64,000 nucleotides of DNA from Arcobacter sp. LA11 (GTDB taxonomy: Bacteria > Campylobacterota > Campylobacteria > Campylobacterales > Arcobacteraceae), in the NCBI RefSeq assembly GCF_001895145.1, contig NZ_BDIR01000008.1, forward strand, positions 62,001 to 126,000. The letters run 5' to 3'. The notes below the pieces were generated by a model that did not search any database, was not told the origin of the DNA, and worked only from the letters and a program-made list of their open reading frames with translations. This document shows, one piece after another, positions 52,388 through 59,932 of the stretch (the stretch's first letter is position 1; every line of letters starts with the position of its first letter). A program made the translations under genes and the position numbers.

Positions 52388-53065
52388 ATGGAAATTTCTT
52401 CAGATATTAAAACCTATTCAGATGTAAGCTCTGTAGAGAAAAATTCTACTACACAAAAAAGTGATGATTTTAGTCAATTGTTAGAAACAAAAGATATGAC
52501 AGAATCAGAATATAAAAAATTAACTTTTGAAGAAGCAAAAGAGCTTCAACTTCAACGGGAAAAAGAAGGTGCTTTTAAAACTAAAGAAACAGAAGGTTAT
52601 GATCTTATGTTTGGAGAGTTTGGTACTTCATTATTGCAAGTTACTACTTTAACTAATGACGAAGCTTTTAATAAAGCTGCCTTTGAAACTATGAAGAAAA
52701 AAGAGATTCCTGCTATGTATTTAACAGAGCTTAAAAATAATATGGATTATCATGCAGGAAGAAGGAAAAATCCTCATGGAAGTTTAGATGTATCAGAAGT
52801 ATATGGTAATTCAAGTTCATTATCTAGAAATGAAATGAATCAAATTGACTTAGATGCTTTTTTAGAAAATATAATTAATACTTACGTTCAATTATTGTCT
52901 AACTTGCCTTCATATTTAAATAGAGATGATACTAAACAAAGTTTGGATGATTTAAAAGAAATTCAAGAAAATTATCAAGAAAATAAAAATGATAATAAAA
53001 CAGTTGTAGAACAAATTGTAGGAAGCAATAATATTAATCCTTTTCATGTTCAAAGTATGGTCTGA
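52388..53065 (+). CDS. Hypothetical protein, 225 residues
   Basis: A soluble, polar protein without a signal peptide. It opens with a low-complexity Ser/Thr/Lys segment (SSDIKTYSDVSSVEKNSTTQ), followed by a helical acidic region (EYKKLTFEEAKELQLQREKE) and a middle domain (YDLMFGEFGTSLLQVTTLTNDEAF). No family recognised. It has its own TATAAT (52345-52350) about 40 bases upstream and a ribosome site AAAAGGA. It sits between the kinase gene and the second secreted paralog. Confidence 0.7.
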   Translation: MEISSDIKTYSDVSSVEKNSTTQKSDDFSQLLETKDMTESEYKKLTFEEAKELQLQREKEGAFKTKETEGYDLMFGEFGTSLLQVTTLTNDEAFNKAAFETMKKKEIPAMYLTELKNNMDYHAGRRKNPHGSLDVSEVYGNSSSLSRNEMNQIDLDAFLENIINTYVQLLSNLPSYLNRDDTKQSLDDLKEIQENYQENKNDNKTVVEQIVGSNNINPFHVQSMV

Positions 53066-53075
53066 TTAAAAAATT

Positions 53076-53113
53076 ATGTAAATCCTTCAAATTAGGGTTT
53101 GAAGAATTTACAT
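53076..53113 (-). terminator. Hairpin terminator of the second secreted-paralog gene
   Basis: A 16-bp stem with one G-U pair when read on the minus strand (arms ATGTAAATTCTTCAAA and TTTGAAGGATTTACAT), loop CCCTAA, followed by a run of T. It lies 27 bases after the stop codon of the 53141 gene and also stands between convergent genes. Confidence 0.75.
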
Positions 53114-53140
53114 AGGATAATTAAGGTTATGTAGTAGGGG

Positions 53141-53383
53141 TTATTTAGTAATAAGTTTTGATTGTTTTAATTTTGCGTTAACAATTCTTTGTGCTTCTGA
53201 AAGATCATCTTTGTCCATTATTTCAAGTTCTTCATCAAGCTTATCCATTAATTGGCTTTTAACTTTTAGGTCATTTGTACTATTAATTTTTTCTACTAGT
53301 ACAATAATATTATCTGTTCCTGTTGCAAATAAACTTGTTGCACCTAAGATTGTTAAGATTGCTATACCTTTTGCTAATTTCAT
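53141..53383 (-). CDS. Small secreted protein, paralog B (80 residues)
   Basis: Signal peptide MKLAKGIAILTILGATSLFATG and a helical charged mature part (NIIVLVEKINSTNDLKVKSQ, LMDKLDEELEIMDKDDLSEA). Same length as paralog A at 49277 and identical at many positions (VxKINxTxDxKVKxQLMxKLDxEL, AQxIxxxKLK). The two copies are in the same orientation, 3.9 kb apart, on either side of the two-component operon. Function unknown. Confidence 0.8.
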   Translation of the reverse strand: MKLAKGIAILTILGATSLFATGTDNIIVLVEKINSTNDLKVKSQLMDKLDEELEIMDKDDLSEAQRIVNAKLKQSKLITK

Positions 53384-53414
53384 TTTTATACTCCTTGTTT
53401 TTTAAATGTATGGA

Positions 53415-53448
53415 AGTATATAAATAAAGTGTTAGTTAAGTGTAAGTT
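53415..53448 (-). promoter_or_regulatory. Regulated promoter of secreted paralog B
   Basis: On the minus strand AACTTACACTTAACTAACAC (53429-53448), eight bases, then TATACT (53415-53420). The arrangement is identical to that at 49555-49588, with the two repeat halves swapped in detail. Confidence 0.65.
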
Positions 53449-53454
53449 GATATT

Positions 53455-54444
53455 TTATCTTGAAAGAGATATTCCAAAACTAATACGATTTATTTCTTTA
53501 TCATAATCAATTAAGCTATCTCCATAGCCATTAGATAATTGAACATATCCAAAAGTATTTTTAGAGTTAAAAAATGGAAAAGTCCAATCAAATTGGGTAA
53601 AACCTTTATTTTTATCATTAAATTTTAGATTATTTCTAAGTAAAAGTTTAAAAGTATGTTTTTTATATGGATAAACAAGAGTTAAGTCGCCATATCCCAT
53701 ATAATCTTCTATATCTGGATTATCATCATCTTCTTCTCTTTCTGGTAATCTATACCATACTCTAGGTATTGCAAATAAATTGCCAGCTTGAAAATAGCTT
53801 TCTAAATATAATCTATTCCAAGACCTTGATTCTGGCTCATTTTGTCCATTTGATTCATGAAGTAATCCAAATTTAAAACCTTTTAAAGAAGTCTTATCTC
53901 TTTTTCCATAGGGTACAGTTACAAATATTTCTGGTTTATAATTTGTTTCTCTAAATGGTGATGATTCTTCATAAAGTTGCCACCATGAGGTATGTGTATA
54001 TGCAAGGTTTATTGTTTCATTAAAACCAAAAAGATTATGAAAGATAGGTTTTTTTACACTTAACTGGAATTTTGTTTCTACTTGATTTCTTCCTTCTCTT
54101 TTTTTTGTATCGTATGAAAAAGGTAGTAAATAGTTTTCTTTATATGGATATAAATTAAAATTTGAAGCAATAATTTGTTCGATGGTTTCAACAGTCTCTT
54201 TGTTTTCAATTGTATCAAGTGTTGTTGATATTGCTTTTACTTCTTTCTTTTTATCTTCATCAATATATACGCGATTTATTGTACGTTCTTTATTTGCAAT
54301 CTCTTTGTATAGAAGCATTGCTTCTTTGTATTTACCTTCTTGTTCAAGGTTTAGAGCTTCGTTATATAATTTGTTTAAATCACTATTAGCATTTAGAAAT
54401 ATAGTACTCAGAATAATTAAAAAAATAAAGTTTAGATGTTTCAT
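53455..54444 (-). CDS. pldA: Outer membrane phospholipase A
   Basis: A calcium-dependent outer-membrane phospholipase, a 12-stranded barrel. The 329 residues start with a signal peptide and about 85 residues that include a TPR-like helix pair (LYNEALNLEQEGKYKEAMLLYKEI), then the barrel. The catalytic His is in FGLLHESNGQNEP and the catalytic Ser in SRSWNRLYLE, as in OMPLA. YTHTSWWQLYEESSPFRETNYKPE is another family landmark. The helical N-terminal extension is longer than in the enterobacterial enzyme. Confidence 0.9.
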   Translation of the reverse strand: MKHLNFIFLIILSTIFLNANSDLNKLYNEALNLEQEGKYKEAMLLYKEIANKERTINRVYIDEDKKKEVKAISTTLDTIENKETVETIEQIIASNFNLYPYKENYLLPFSYDTKKREGRNQVETKFQLSVKKPIFHNLFGFNETINLAYTHTSWWQLYEESSPFRETNYKPEIFVTVPYGKRDKTSLKGFKFGLLHESNGQNEPESRSWNRLYLESYFQAGNLFAIPRVWYRLPEREEDDDNPDIEDYMGYGDLTLVYPYKKHTFKLLLRNNLKFNDKNKGFTQFDWTFPFFNSKNTFGYVQLSNGYGDSLIDYDKEINRISFGISLSR

Positions 54445-54546
54445 TATTGTTAAACCCTTATAAAAAATTATTAAAATACTAGCACAATAAGTAAAATAAA
54501 CCTATAAAATGATATAATCGCGAATATATTATAAAAAAGGTTTTTT

Positions 54547-55188
54547 ATGCTTGTAGCACCTTCAATTTTATCAGCAGATTTTGGAAATCTTGCTAATGAA
54601 ATAAAAGCAATCTGTGATGGTGGTTGTGATTTAATACATGTTGATGTAATGGATGGACATTTTGTTCCAAATATGACAATTGGTCCCGTGGTTGTAAACC
54701 CAGTTGCAAAAGCTGCAACAAAGCCTCTAGATGTACATCTAATGGTTGAAGATAACAATTTCTTCATTGATTTATTTGCACCAATTAAACCAGAGTATAT
54801 TTCTTTTCATATAGAGAGTGAGAGACATCCACATAGAGTTATTCAAAAACTAAGAAGTTTAGGAATTAAACCTGCAATTGTTCTAAATCCTCATTCTACT
54901 CCTGAATCAATTGAGTATTTACTTGAAGATTTAGATATGGTTTTATTAATGTCAGTAAATCCAGGTTTTGGTGGACAAAAGTTTATTTCAAGTGTTGTAG
55001 AAAAAGCTAAAAAGTTAAAAGAATTGATTAATAAAAGAAACCCAAATTGCCTAATTCAAGTTGATGGTGGAGTAAATAATAAAAATATCCATGAGTTAAA
55101 AGATGCTGGTGTTGATGTTGTAGTTGCTGGATCTTATGTATTTGGAAATGAAAATTATGGTGAAGCTATAAAGAGTCTACAGGTTTAA
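54547..55188 (+). CDS. rpe: Ribulose-phosphate 3-epimerase
   Basis: Interconverts ribulose-5-phosphate and xylulose-5-phosphate in the pentose phosphate pathway. The 213-residue TIM barrel has LVAPSILSADFGNLANEI, LIHVDVMDGHFVPNMTIGP (metal His and Asp), DVHLMVEDN, LLMSVNPGFGGQKFI, VDGGVNNKNI and VVAGSYVFGN. It starts a tightly packed run of four genes. Confidence 0.96.
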   Translation: MLVAPSILSADFGNLANEIKAICDGGCDLIHVDVMDGHFVPNMTIGPVVVNPVAKAATKPLDVHLMVEDNNFFIDLFAPIKPEYISFHIESERHPHRVIQKLRSLGIKPAIVLNPHSTPESIEYLLEDLDMVLLMSVNPGFGGQKFISSVVEKAKKLKELINKRNPNCLIQVDGGVNNKNIHELKDAGVDVVVAGSYVFGNENYGEAIKSLQV

Positions 55189-55190
55189 TA

Positions 55191-55781
55191 ATGAAAGTTA
55201 AAATTTGTGGTATTACTAATCTAGAAGATGCTCTAGATGCAATAAATGCAGGTGCAGACGCTTTAGGTTTTGTTTTTTATGAGAAAAGTCCAAGATATAT
55301 TGATCCTTTTACTGCTAGAGAAATAGTAAAAGCTCTTCCCCCTTTTATTCAAACTGTAGGGCTTTTTGTAAATGAAAATAGTTCATTTATAAATCAAGTT
55401 TGTACAAATGCAAAAATGCAACTTGCTCAAATAATAGATGATGATAATTATACTGATTTTGCGAGTTTAAATTATAAATACATAAACGTAATAAGAGCAA
55501 AATCTGAAAAAGATATAGTTGAAAATCAAGACAATTATATTTTAGTAGATGCCTTTGTGGAATCATTTGGTGGAGCTGGTAAAAGAGTAGCTCTTGAATG
55601 GTTTAAGCATGCTGATTGTTCAAAGATTGTTCTTGCTGGTGGTTTAAATGAAAATAATCTTCAAGAACTAAAAGGTTTTAATTTTTATGGAGTTGATGTA
55701 AGCTCTGGAGTTGAAGCTTCAAAGGGAAAGAAAGATAAACAAAAAATGATTAACTTTGTAAAAGCAGTTAATGAAATCTAA
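55191..55781 (+). CDS. trpF: Phosphoribosylanthranilate isomerase
   Basis: A tryptophan-pathway TIM barrel of 196 residues. The catalytic Cys is in VKICGITNLEDAL and the catalytic Asp in ILVDAFVESFGGAGKRVALEWF; LGFVFYEKSPRYI and VVLAGGLN-like IVLAGGLNENNL, GVDVSSGVEASKGKKD complete the pattern. It follows rpe by two bases and overlaps the exonuclease gene by 11. No other trp gene is in the window. Confidence 0.95.
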   Translation: MKVKICGITNLEDALDAINAGADALGFVFYEKSPRYIDPFTAREIVKALPPFIQTVGLFVNENSSFINQVCTNAKMQLAQIIDDDNYTDFASLNYKYINVIRAKSEKDIVENQDNYILVDAFVESFGGAGKRVALEWFKHADCSKIVLAGGLNENNLQELKGFNFYGVDVSSGVEASKGKKDKQKMINFVKAVNEI

Positions 55782-56592
55782 AAATCAAAAGAATCATTTA
55801 ACTAGATTGATTGAAAGACTAAAAAGAGAACCTATTGAATTAGATGTTTTTTTAGAAGAACTTAAAAATAATCAAGATAGATTTTTTGATAATCCAGATT
55901 TAGAATTTGAACTATTACTTTCTAATGGACTCCCTTTAGATATTTATAATGATAAAGTTATTTTAAAAACTTTAAAAACACCTATTGATAAACAAACTTT
56001 TTGTATTGTTGATATAGAAACAAATGGTGGCCACGTAAATAAAGGCCATCAAATAATAGAAATTGGTGCTGTTAAGTATAATGGAGGTCAAATTATAGAT
56101 AAATTTGAATCACTAGTTTATGCAAAGCACATTCCTGAATATATTCAAGAAGTAACTAATATAAAACCTGAGATGTTAGAAGATGCACCAGTTTTAAAGA
56201 CAGTTTTGGAAGAATTTAAATTATTCTTAGAAGATGATGTTTTTGTTGCACATGATATAAAGTTTGATTATAATTTTATATCAAATTCTTTAATAAAGTA
56301 TGATTTAGGTAGATTAGAAAATAGAAAACTTTGTACTATTGATTTAGCTAGACGTACTATCAAGGCCGAACGTTATGGACTTAGTTTTCTAAAAGAGTCT
56401 TTATCAATAGATATTGACAATCATCACAGAGCTTATAGTGATGCTTTAAGTACAACATATATTTTAGAAAAATCACTTGAAATGTTGGATAAAAATGTTA
56501 AAACAGTTGAAGATTTAATTCATTTTTCAAAGAGTGCACAGCCAGTTATGCCAAAAATAAAAGTTAATCATAAAAAAGTAGAAGGAAAATAA
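55771..56592 (+). CDS. DnaQ-like 3'-5' exonuclease
   Basis: A 273-residue DEDDh exonuclease. Exo I is TFCIVDIETNGGHVNKGHQIIEIGAV (Asp-Glu pair near 100), Exo II DVFVAHDIKFDYNF and Exo III HRAYSDALST (His and Asp). About 90 N-terminal residues precede the nuclease core and resemble no domain I recognise. It may be a polymerase III epsilon-like proofreading or RNA-processing enzyme. It overlaps trpF, and its stop codon directly abuts the next start. Confidence 0.9.
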   Translation: MKSKNQKNHLTRLIERLKREPIELDVFLEELKNNQDRFFDNPDLEFELLLSNGLPLDIYNDKVILKTLKTPIDKQTFCIVDIETNGGHVNKGHQIIEIGAVKYNGGQIIDKFESLVYAKHIPEYIQEVTNIKPEMLEDAPVLKTVLEEFKLFLEDDVFVAHDIKFDYNFISNSLIKYDLGRLENRKLCTIDLARRTIKAERYGLSFLKESLSIDIDNHHRAYSDALSTTYILEKSLEMLDKNVKTVEDLIHFSKSAQPVMPKIKVNHKKVEGK

Positions 56593-57135
56593 ATGTTTTC
56601 ACAAGAGAACTATTTAAAAGCATTAAATTATGCAGCAGTAGCGCATAAAGAACAAAAAACTCCAATGGGTTTACCTTATATAGTTCATATTTCAAGTGTA
56701 GCTATGGAAGTTATTCATGCGTGTGAAGAGAGTAAAATGGAAGAAGAAAAAGCAAATAAAGCAATTTCTTGTGCATTATTACATGATGTGATAGAAGATA
56801 CTGAATTTACATATGATGATATTTTTAATGGATTTGGATTAGAAATAGCAGAAGGTGTTGATGCACTTACCAAAGATAAAACTTTAGATACGAAACAGCT
56901 TCAAATGCAAGATAGTATAGAAAGACTAATGACACAACCTTATGAAATACAAATGGTAAAACTTGCAGATAGAATTACAAATATGCAAAAACCACCAGAA
57001 AATTGGGATGGTCAAAAAATATTTAATTATCATAAAGAGGCAAAGTTTATTTTATCATGTCTTAAAAATTCAAATGCTTATCTCTCAAAAAGGTTAGAAG
57101 ATAAGATTGCAGAGTATAGAGTTTATGTAAAATAA
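56593..57135 (+). CDS. Small HD-domain (p)ppGpp hydrolase-like protein
   Basis: A 180-residue single-domain HD protein like MESH1/small alarmone hydrolases. Metal ligands are seen in YIVHISSV, ALLHDVIEDTEFTYDDI (HD) and MVKLADRITNMQKPP. No synthetase domain or TGS/ACT parts are present, so it should only degrade (p)ppGpp or related nucleotides. It is the fourth gene of the rpe run. Convergent with the MarR-type gene. Confidence 0.85.
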   Translation: MFSQENYLKALNYAAVAHKEQKTPMGLPYIVHISSVAMEVIHACEESKMEEEKANKAISCALLHDVIEDTEFTYDDIFNGFGLEIAEGVDALTKDKTLDTKQLQMQDSIERLMTQPYEIQMVKLADRITNMQKPPENWDGQKIFNYHKEAKFILSCLKNSNAYLSKRLEDKIAEYRVYVK

Positions 57136-57137
57136 AA

Positions 57138-57626
57138 CTATTCTTTAAGTATTTTATAGAGTAAGTTTTTAAATAATTCTTGCTCTTTTTCATTAAGTTT
57201 TGAAAGGTATTCATTTTCAAATCCTACTACTTCTTTAAGTGAATTAGATGTAGTTTCTTTCCCTTTTTGAGTCAATTGTACTAGTTTACTTCTTTTGTCT
57301 TGTTCATTATTTATTCTTTTTATTAATTTTTTATCTTCAAGTTTTTTAAGTACCTTTGTCATTCCTCCAGAAGAAAAAAGCATAACTTCATAAAGTTTTG
57401 TTGGGCTCATTGTAAATGTACCATCCGTCATATAATAAAGTGATGATAATATATCTAACTCTGTTTGATTTATTGAAAAATCATTGATTAGAAGTTCGTC
57501 TCCTTTATCAAAAAGTTTTTTATGTAAGACAAAAAATGGTGTTGTTATTTTCATAGTATTTTTATAGACTTCGGGAGTAAACTTTTTTACATTTTTTAAA
57601 TTTGTTTCAAATTGTTCTCTATTCAT
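57138..57626 (-). CDS. MarR-family transcriptional regulator
   Basis: A 162-residue winged-helix dimeric regulator. Landmarks are INQTELDILSSLYYMTDGTFTMSPTKLYEVMLFSSGGMTKVLKKLEDKKLIKRI, the wing NNEQDKRSKLVQLTQKGKE and a dimerisation helix at the C-terminus. It is divergent from the SMR transporter gene, with two copies of a perfect inverted repeat between them, so it very probably represses itself and the transporter. Confidence 0.92.
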   Translation of the reverse strand: MNREQFETNLKNVKKFTPEVYKNTMKITTPFFVLHKKLFDKGDELLINDFSINQTELDILSSLYYMTDGTFTMSPTKLYEVMLFSSGGMTKVLKKLEDKKLIKRINNEQDKRSKLVQLTQKGKETTSNSLKEVVGFENEYLSKLNEKEQELFKNLLYKILKE

Positions 57627-57651
57627 AGAATAATTATAACATATAAGATAT

Positions 57652-57722
57652 TTATCTTTCTTGGAAAGATAAAATTAAGATATATATTGTTAAACTTTTA
57701 ATTATCTTTCTAGGAAAGATAA
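57652..57722. promoter_or_regulatory. Two inverted-repeat operators between marR-type and SMR genes
   Basis: TTATCTTTC-TTG-GAAAGATAA (57652-57672) and TTATCTTTC-TAG-GAAAGATAA (57702-57722): identical 9-bp arms and a 3-base spacer, 50 bp apart. The first lies just upstream of a TATAAT serving the minus-strand regulator gene (57633-57638), the second covers the region just before the transporter ribosome site. The layout fits control of both genes by the MarR-family protein. Confidence 0.8.
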
Positions 57723-57735
57723 AAAAGGATAATAT

Positions 57736-58056
57736 ATGTCAGCATGGATTTATTTATTAATAGCAGGAGTTTTAGAAATAGGTTTTGCTTCAATGATTAA
57801 ATTAACAGAAAATTTTACTAAATTAATACCTACAGTAGTTTTTATAATATTTGCATTTGGAAGTTTCTATTTTCTTACAAAGGCTGTTGAGAGTATATCA
57901 ATAGGAACGGCATATGCAATTTGGACTGGAATAGGTGTTCTTGGTACAATAGTTGTTGGAATAGTTTTTTATAAAGAACCAGCAAGTATGATGAGACTAT
58001 TTTTTTTATTTACTTTAGTATCATCAATTATTGGTCTTAAATTAGTATCAAATTAA
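57736..58056 (+). CDS. SMR-family transporter (EmrE/SugE/Gdx type)
   Basis: A 106-residue four-helix inner-membrane protein. The conserved membrane glutamate is in WIYLLIAGVLEIGFASMIKLTENF (about E14), and GTAYAIWTGIGVLGTIVVGIVFYKEPAS is the family core. GxxYAIWTGIG is common to SugE/Gdx guanidinium exporters and to EmrE multidrug pumps; LEIGFASMIK leans to the Gdx-like side. The single gene and MarR control resemble a drug or guanidinium export unit. Homodimer expected. Confidence 0.9.
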   Translation: MSAWIYLLIAGVLEIGFASMIKLTENFTKLIPTVVFIIFAFGSFYFLTKAVESISIGTAYAIWTGIGVLGTIVVGIVFYKEPASMMRLFFLFTLVSSIIGLKLVSN

Positions 58057-58066
58057 AAGGTAAAAT

Positions 58067-58474
58067 ATGTCAGGAATTGAAAATTTGAATATATTGCTAA
58101 AAGAAATGAGACCTTTTTTAGATGATATAGAATATGTATTTTGTACAAAAAAAATATTTGAATTAAATGAAGAAATTCTATCACTAAAACCAATATGTAC
58201 TTTTTTAGAAGAAGAGGGGATGACCTTTATTATATTAAAAGAAAAAGCAGATGAGAAACAAATTTCTTATAATGCTGTTTTTAATAAAATTACTTTAGAA
58301 GTACATTCAAGTCTTGAAGCAGTAGGTTTAACATCTGCAATATCAACTGCATTATCAAATCATAATATATCTGCAAATGTAGTTGCAGGTTTTTATCATG
58401 ATCATATTTTTGTTTCTAAAGATAAATCTTTGTTAGCCTTAGAGGTACTTAAAAAATTGTCGGAAATAAAATAG
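58067..58474 (+). CDS. ACT-domain protein
   Basis: A 135-residue protein. The N-terminal half resembles DUF2241-type proteins (NLNILLKEMRPFLDDIEYVFCT) and the C-terminal half is an ACT-like ligand-binding fold (FNKITLEVHSSLEAVGLTSAISTALSNHNISANVVAGFYHDHIFV). Such small ACT proteins bind amino acids or other small ligands; the role is unknown. It follows the SMR gene by ten bases and is probably co-transcribed, so it may fall under the same repressor. Confidence 0.8.
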   Translation: MSGIENLNILLKEMRPFLDDIEYVFCTKKIFELNEEILSLKPICTFLEEEGMTFIILKEKADEKQISYNAVFNKITLEVHSSLEAVGLTSAISTALSNHNISANVVAGFYHDHIFVSKDKSLLALEVLKKLSEIK

Positions 58475-58491
58475 ATTATAGTAAATAGAAG

Positions 58492-58520
58492 ATAATCTCT
58501 CCTTTAGAAGGAGAGATTAT
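58492..58520. terminator. Bidirectional hairpin terminator
   Basis: A perfect 13-bp stem (ATAATCTCTCCTT / AAGGAGAGATTAT) with a three-base loop, between the convergent ACT-domain gene and oorC. Confidence 0.85.
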
Positions 58521-58529
58521 TAAATGTAA

Positions 58530-59087
58530 TTATGCCATTGCTTCTTTAGCGTATTTGATACCAAGATCAAATGCTTTATTATTGATATCATGTACTTTTG
58601 CAGGTACTTTTGATAACATTGTTTCTCTTAACACATCATCAGTAATAGTATGACCTGTCATAAGATTTGCAATTGATAATGCAAGTACTGATTGAGTAAT
58701 TACATTTCCTACTTCTTCTTTTGCAATAGTAATAATTGGAATTTCAAAGATATTCCATCTTTTTTTATCTTCTTCAGATGGAGTTACAAGATTTGGTTCT
58801 ACAACAATAGTTCCACCTTCTTTAACACCATTTTTGAATTGATCATAAGATACTTGTGCAACAGAAAGCATAAAATCAATTTCACCATCATTTGCATATG
58901 GGTATAAAATTGGATCATCTTCTAATGTAATATCAACAACTGTAGCACCACCTCTTACTTGTGATGTATATGTTGCAGTTTTTAATCCGTATCCACCAGC
59001 ATTGATTTTTGCTGCTGCAAAAATAGAACCAGCAAGAAGTACACCTTGTCCACCAACACCTGTAAATCTCATTAATGTTTTAGCCAT
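58530..59087 (-). CDS. oorC: 2-oxoglutarate:acceptor oxidoreductase, gamma subunit
   Basis: A 185-residue gamma subunit of the four-subunit 2-oxoacid oxidoreductase. The pattern RFTGVGGQGVLLAGSIFAAAKINAGGYGLKTATYTSQVRGGATVVDI is diagnostic. It is the last gene of oorDABC. The enzyme oxidatively decarboxylates 2-oxoglutarate to succinyl-CoA, or runs in reverse in the reductive TCA cycle, with ferredoxin or flavodoxin as partner. Confidence 0.94.
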   Translation of the reverse strand: MAKTLMRFTGVGGQGVLLAGSIFAAAKINAGGYGLKTATYTSQVRGGATVVDITLEDDPILYPYANDGEIDFMLSVAQVSYDQFKNGVKEGGTIVVEPNLVTPSEEDKKRWNIFEIPIITIAKEEVGNVITQSVLALSIANLMTGHTITDDVLRETMLSKVPAKVHDINNKAFDLGIKYAKEAMA

Positions 59088-59097
59088 GATGTTCTCC

Positions 59098-59931
59098 TTA
59101 GAATTGTACTGTTGTTTTATTCTGATGTGCTTCTTTTACTTTTTCATACATATCAGTATATTCAGCAGCTTCAGTATCTTGTTTTAAAATTCCAGTAGGG
59201 AATAATCCTTCTTGTTCCTCTTCACTCATTTTATCAAACTTAGTTTTTGCAACAGTAATAGAATCAATCCATTCTAAGTTAGCCATTGCAGAGTTCATTT
59301 TATTTTTTCTTCCTAAGTTAACGTGACAGTTTGAGAAAATATCAAAGAATGAATAACCGTTATGGTCTAATCCTTTAACAAATATTCTTTCAAGTTTTTT
59401 AGGATCAAGCATAGTTTCTCTTGCTACAAATGATGCACCTGCACCAATTGCTAAATCACATGCATTAAATGTAGGATCAATATTTCCTCTTTTCATAGTA
59501 ACTGTCCACATACCTTGAGGAGTAGTTGGAGAAGTTTGAGAGTTAGTTAATCCGTAAATGAAGTTATTAATAACAATTTGGTTAATATCAATGTTTCTTC
59601 TACATCCGTGAATTGTATGGTTACCACCAATTGCAAGTCCATCACCATCACCTGTTACACAAATAACGTGTTTATCAGGATTTGCTAATTTTACACCAGT
59701 TGCATAAGCAATAGTTCTACCATGAGTAGTATGGATTGTATTACAGTTGATGTAAGATGAGAATCTTCCTGAACAACCAATTCCAGAAACAACACAAACA
59801 TCATCCATGTTCCATTGTAACTTTTCGATTGCTCTGATTAGTGCTTTTAAAATAACACCGTCACCACATCCCCAACACCATAGTGTTGGCATTTTGTCAG
59901 TTCTTAAGTATTCATCATAATTAAATGCCAT
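59098..59931 (-). CDS. oorB: 2-oxoglutarate:acceptor oxidoreductase, beta subunit
   Basis: A 277-residue thiamine-diphosphate-binding subunit. The pocket is visible as LWCWGCGDGVILKALIRAIE, VSGIGCSGRFSSYI, HTTHGRTIAYATGVKLA and the magnesium motif VTGDGDGLAIGGNHTIHGCRRNIDINQIVINN. The cysteines of CWGCG may help bind a 4Fe-4S cluster. It follows the alpha gene by one base, so the two are translated together. Confidence 0.95.
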   Translation of the reverse strand: MAFNYDEYLRTDKMPTLWCWGCGDGVILKALIRAIEKLQWNMDDVCVVSGIGCSGRFSSYINCNTIHTTHGRTIAYATGVKLANPDKHVICVTGDGDGLAIGGNHTIHGCRRNIDINQIVINNFIYGLTNSQTSPTTPQGMWTVTMKRGNIDPTFNACDLAIGAGASFVARETMLDPKKLERIFVKGLDHNGYSFFDIFSNCHVNLGRKNKMNSAMANLEWIDSITVAKTKFDKMSEEEQEGLFPTGILKQDTEAAEYTDMYEKVKEAHQNKTTVQF

Positions 59932-59932
59932 C

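Noticed and set aside
49277-53383. The two direct-repeat paralogs as ends of a mobile element or excisable segment
   Set aside because: No recombinase, integrase, tRNA target or terminal inverted repeats; divergence of the copies indicates an old duplication.
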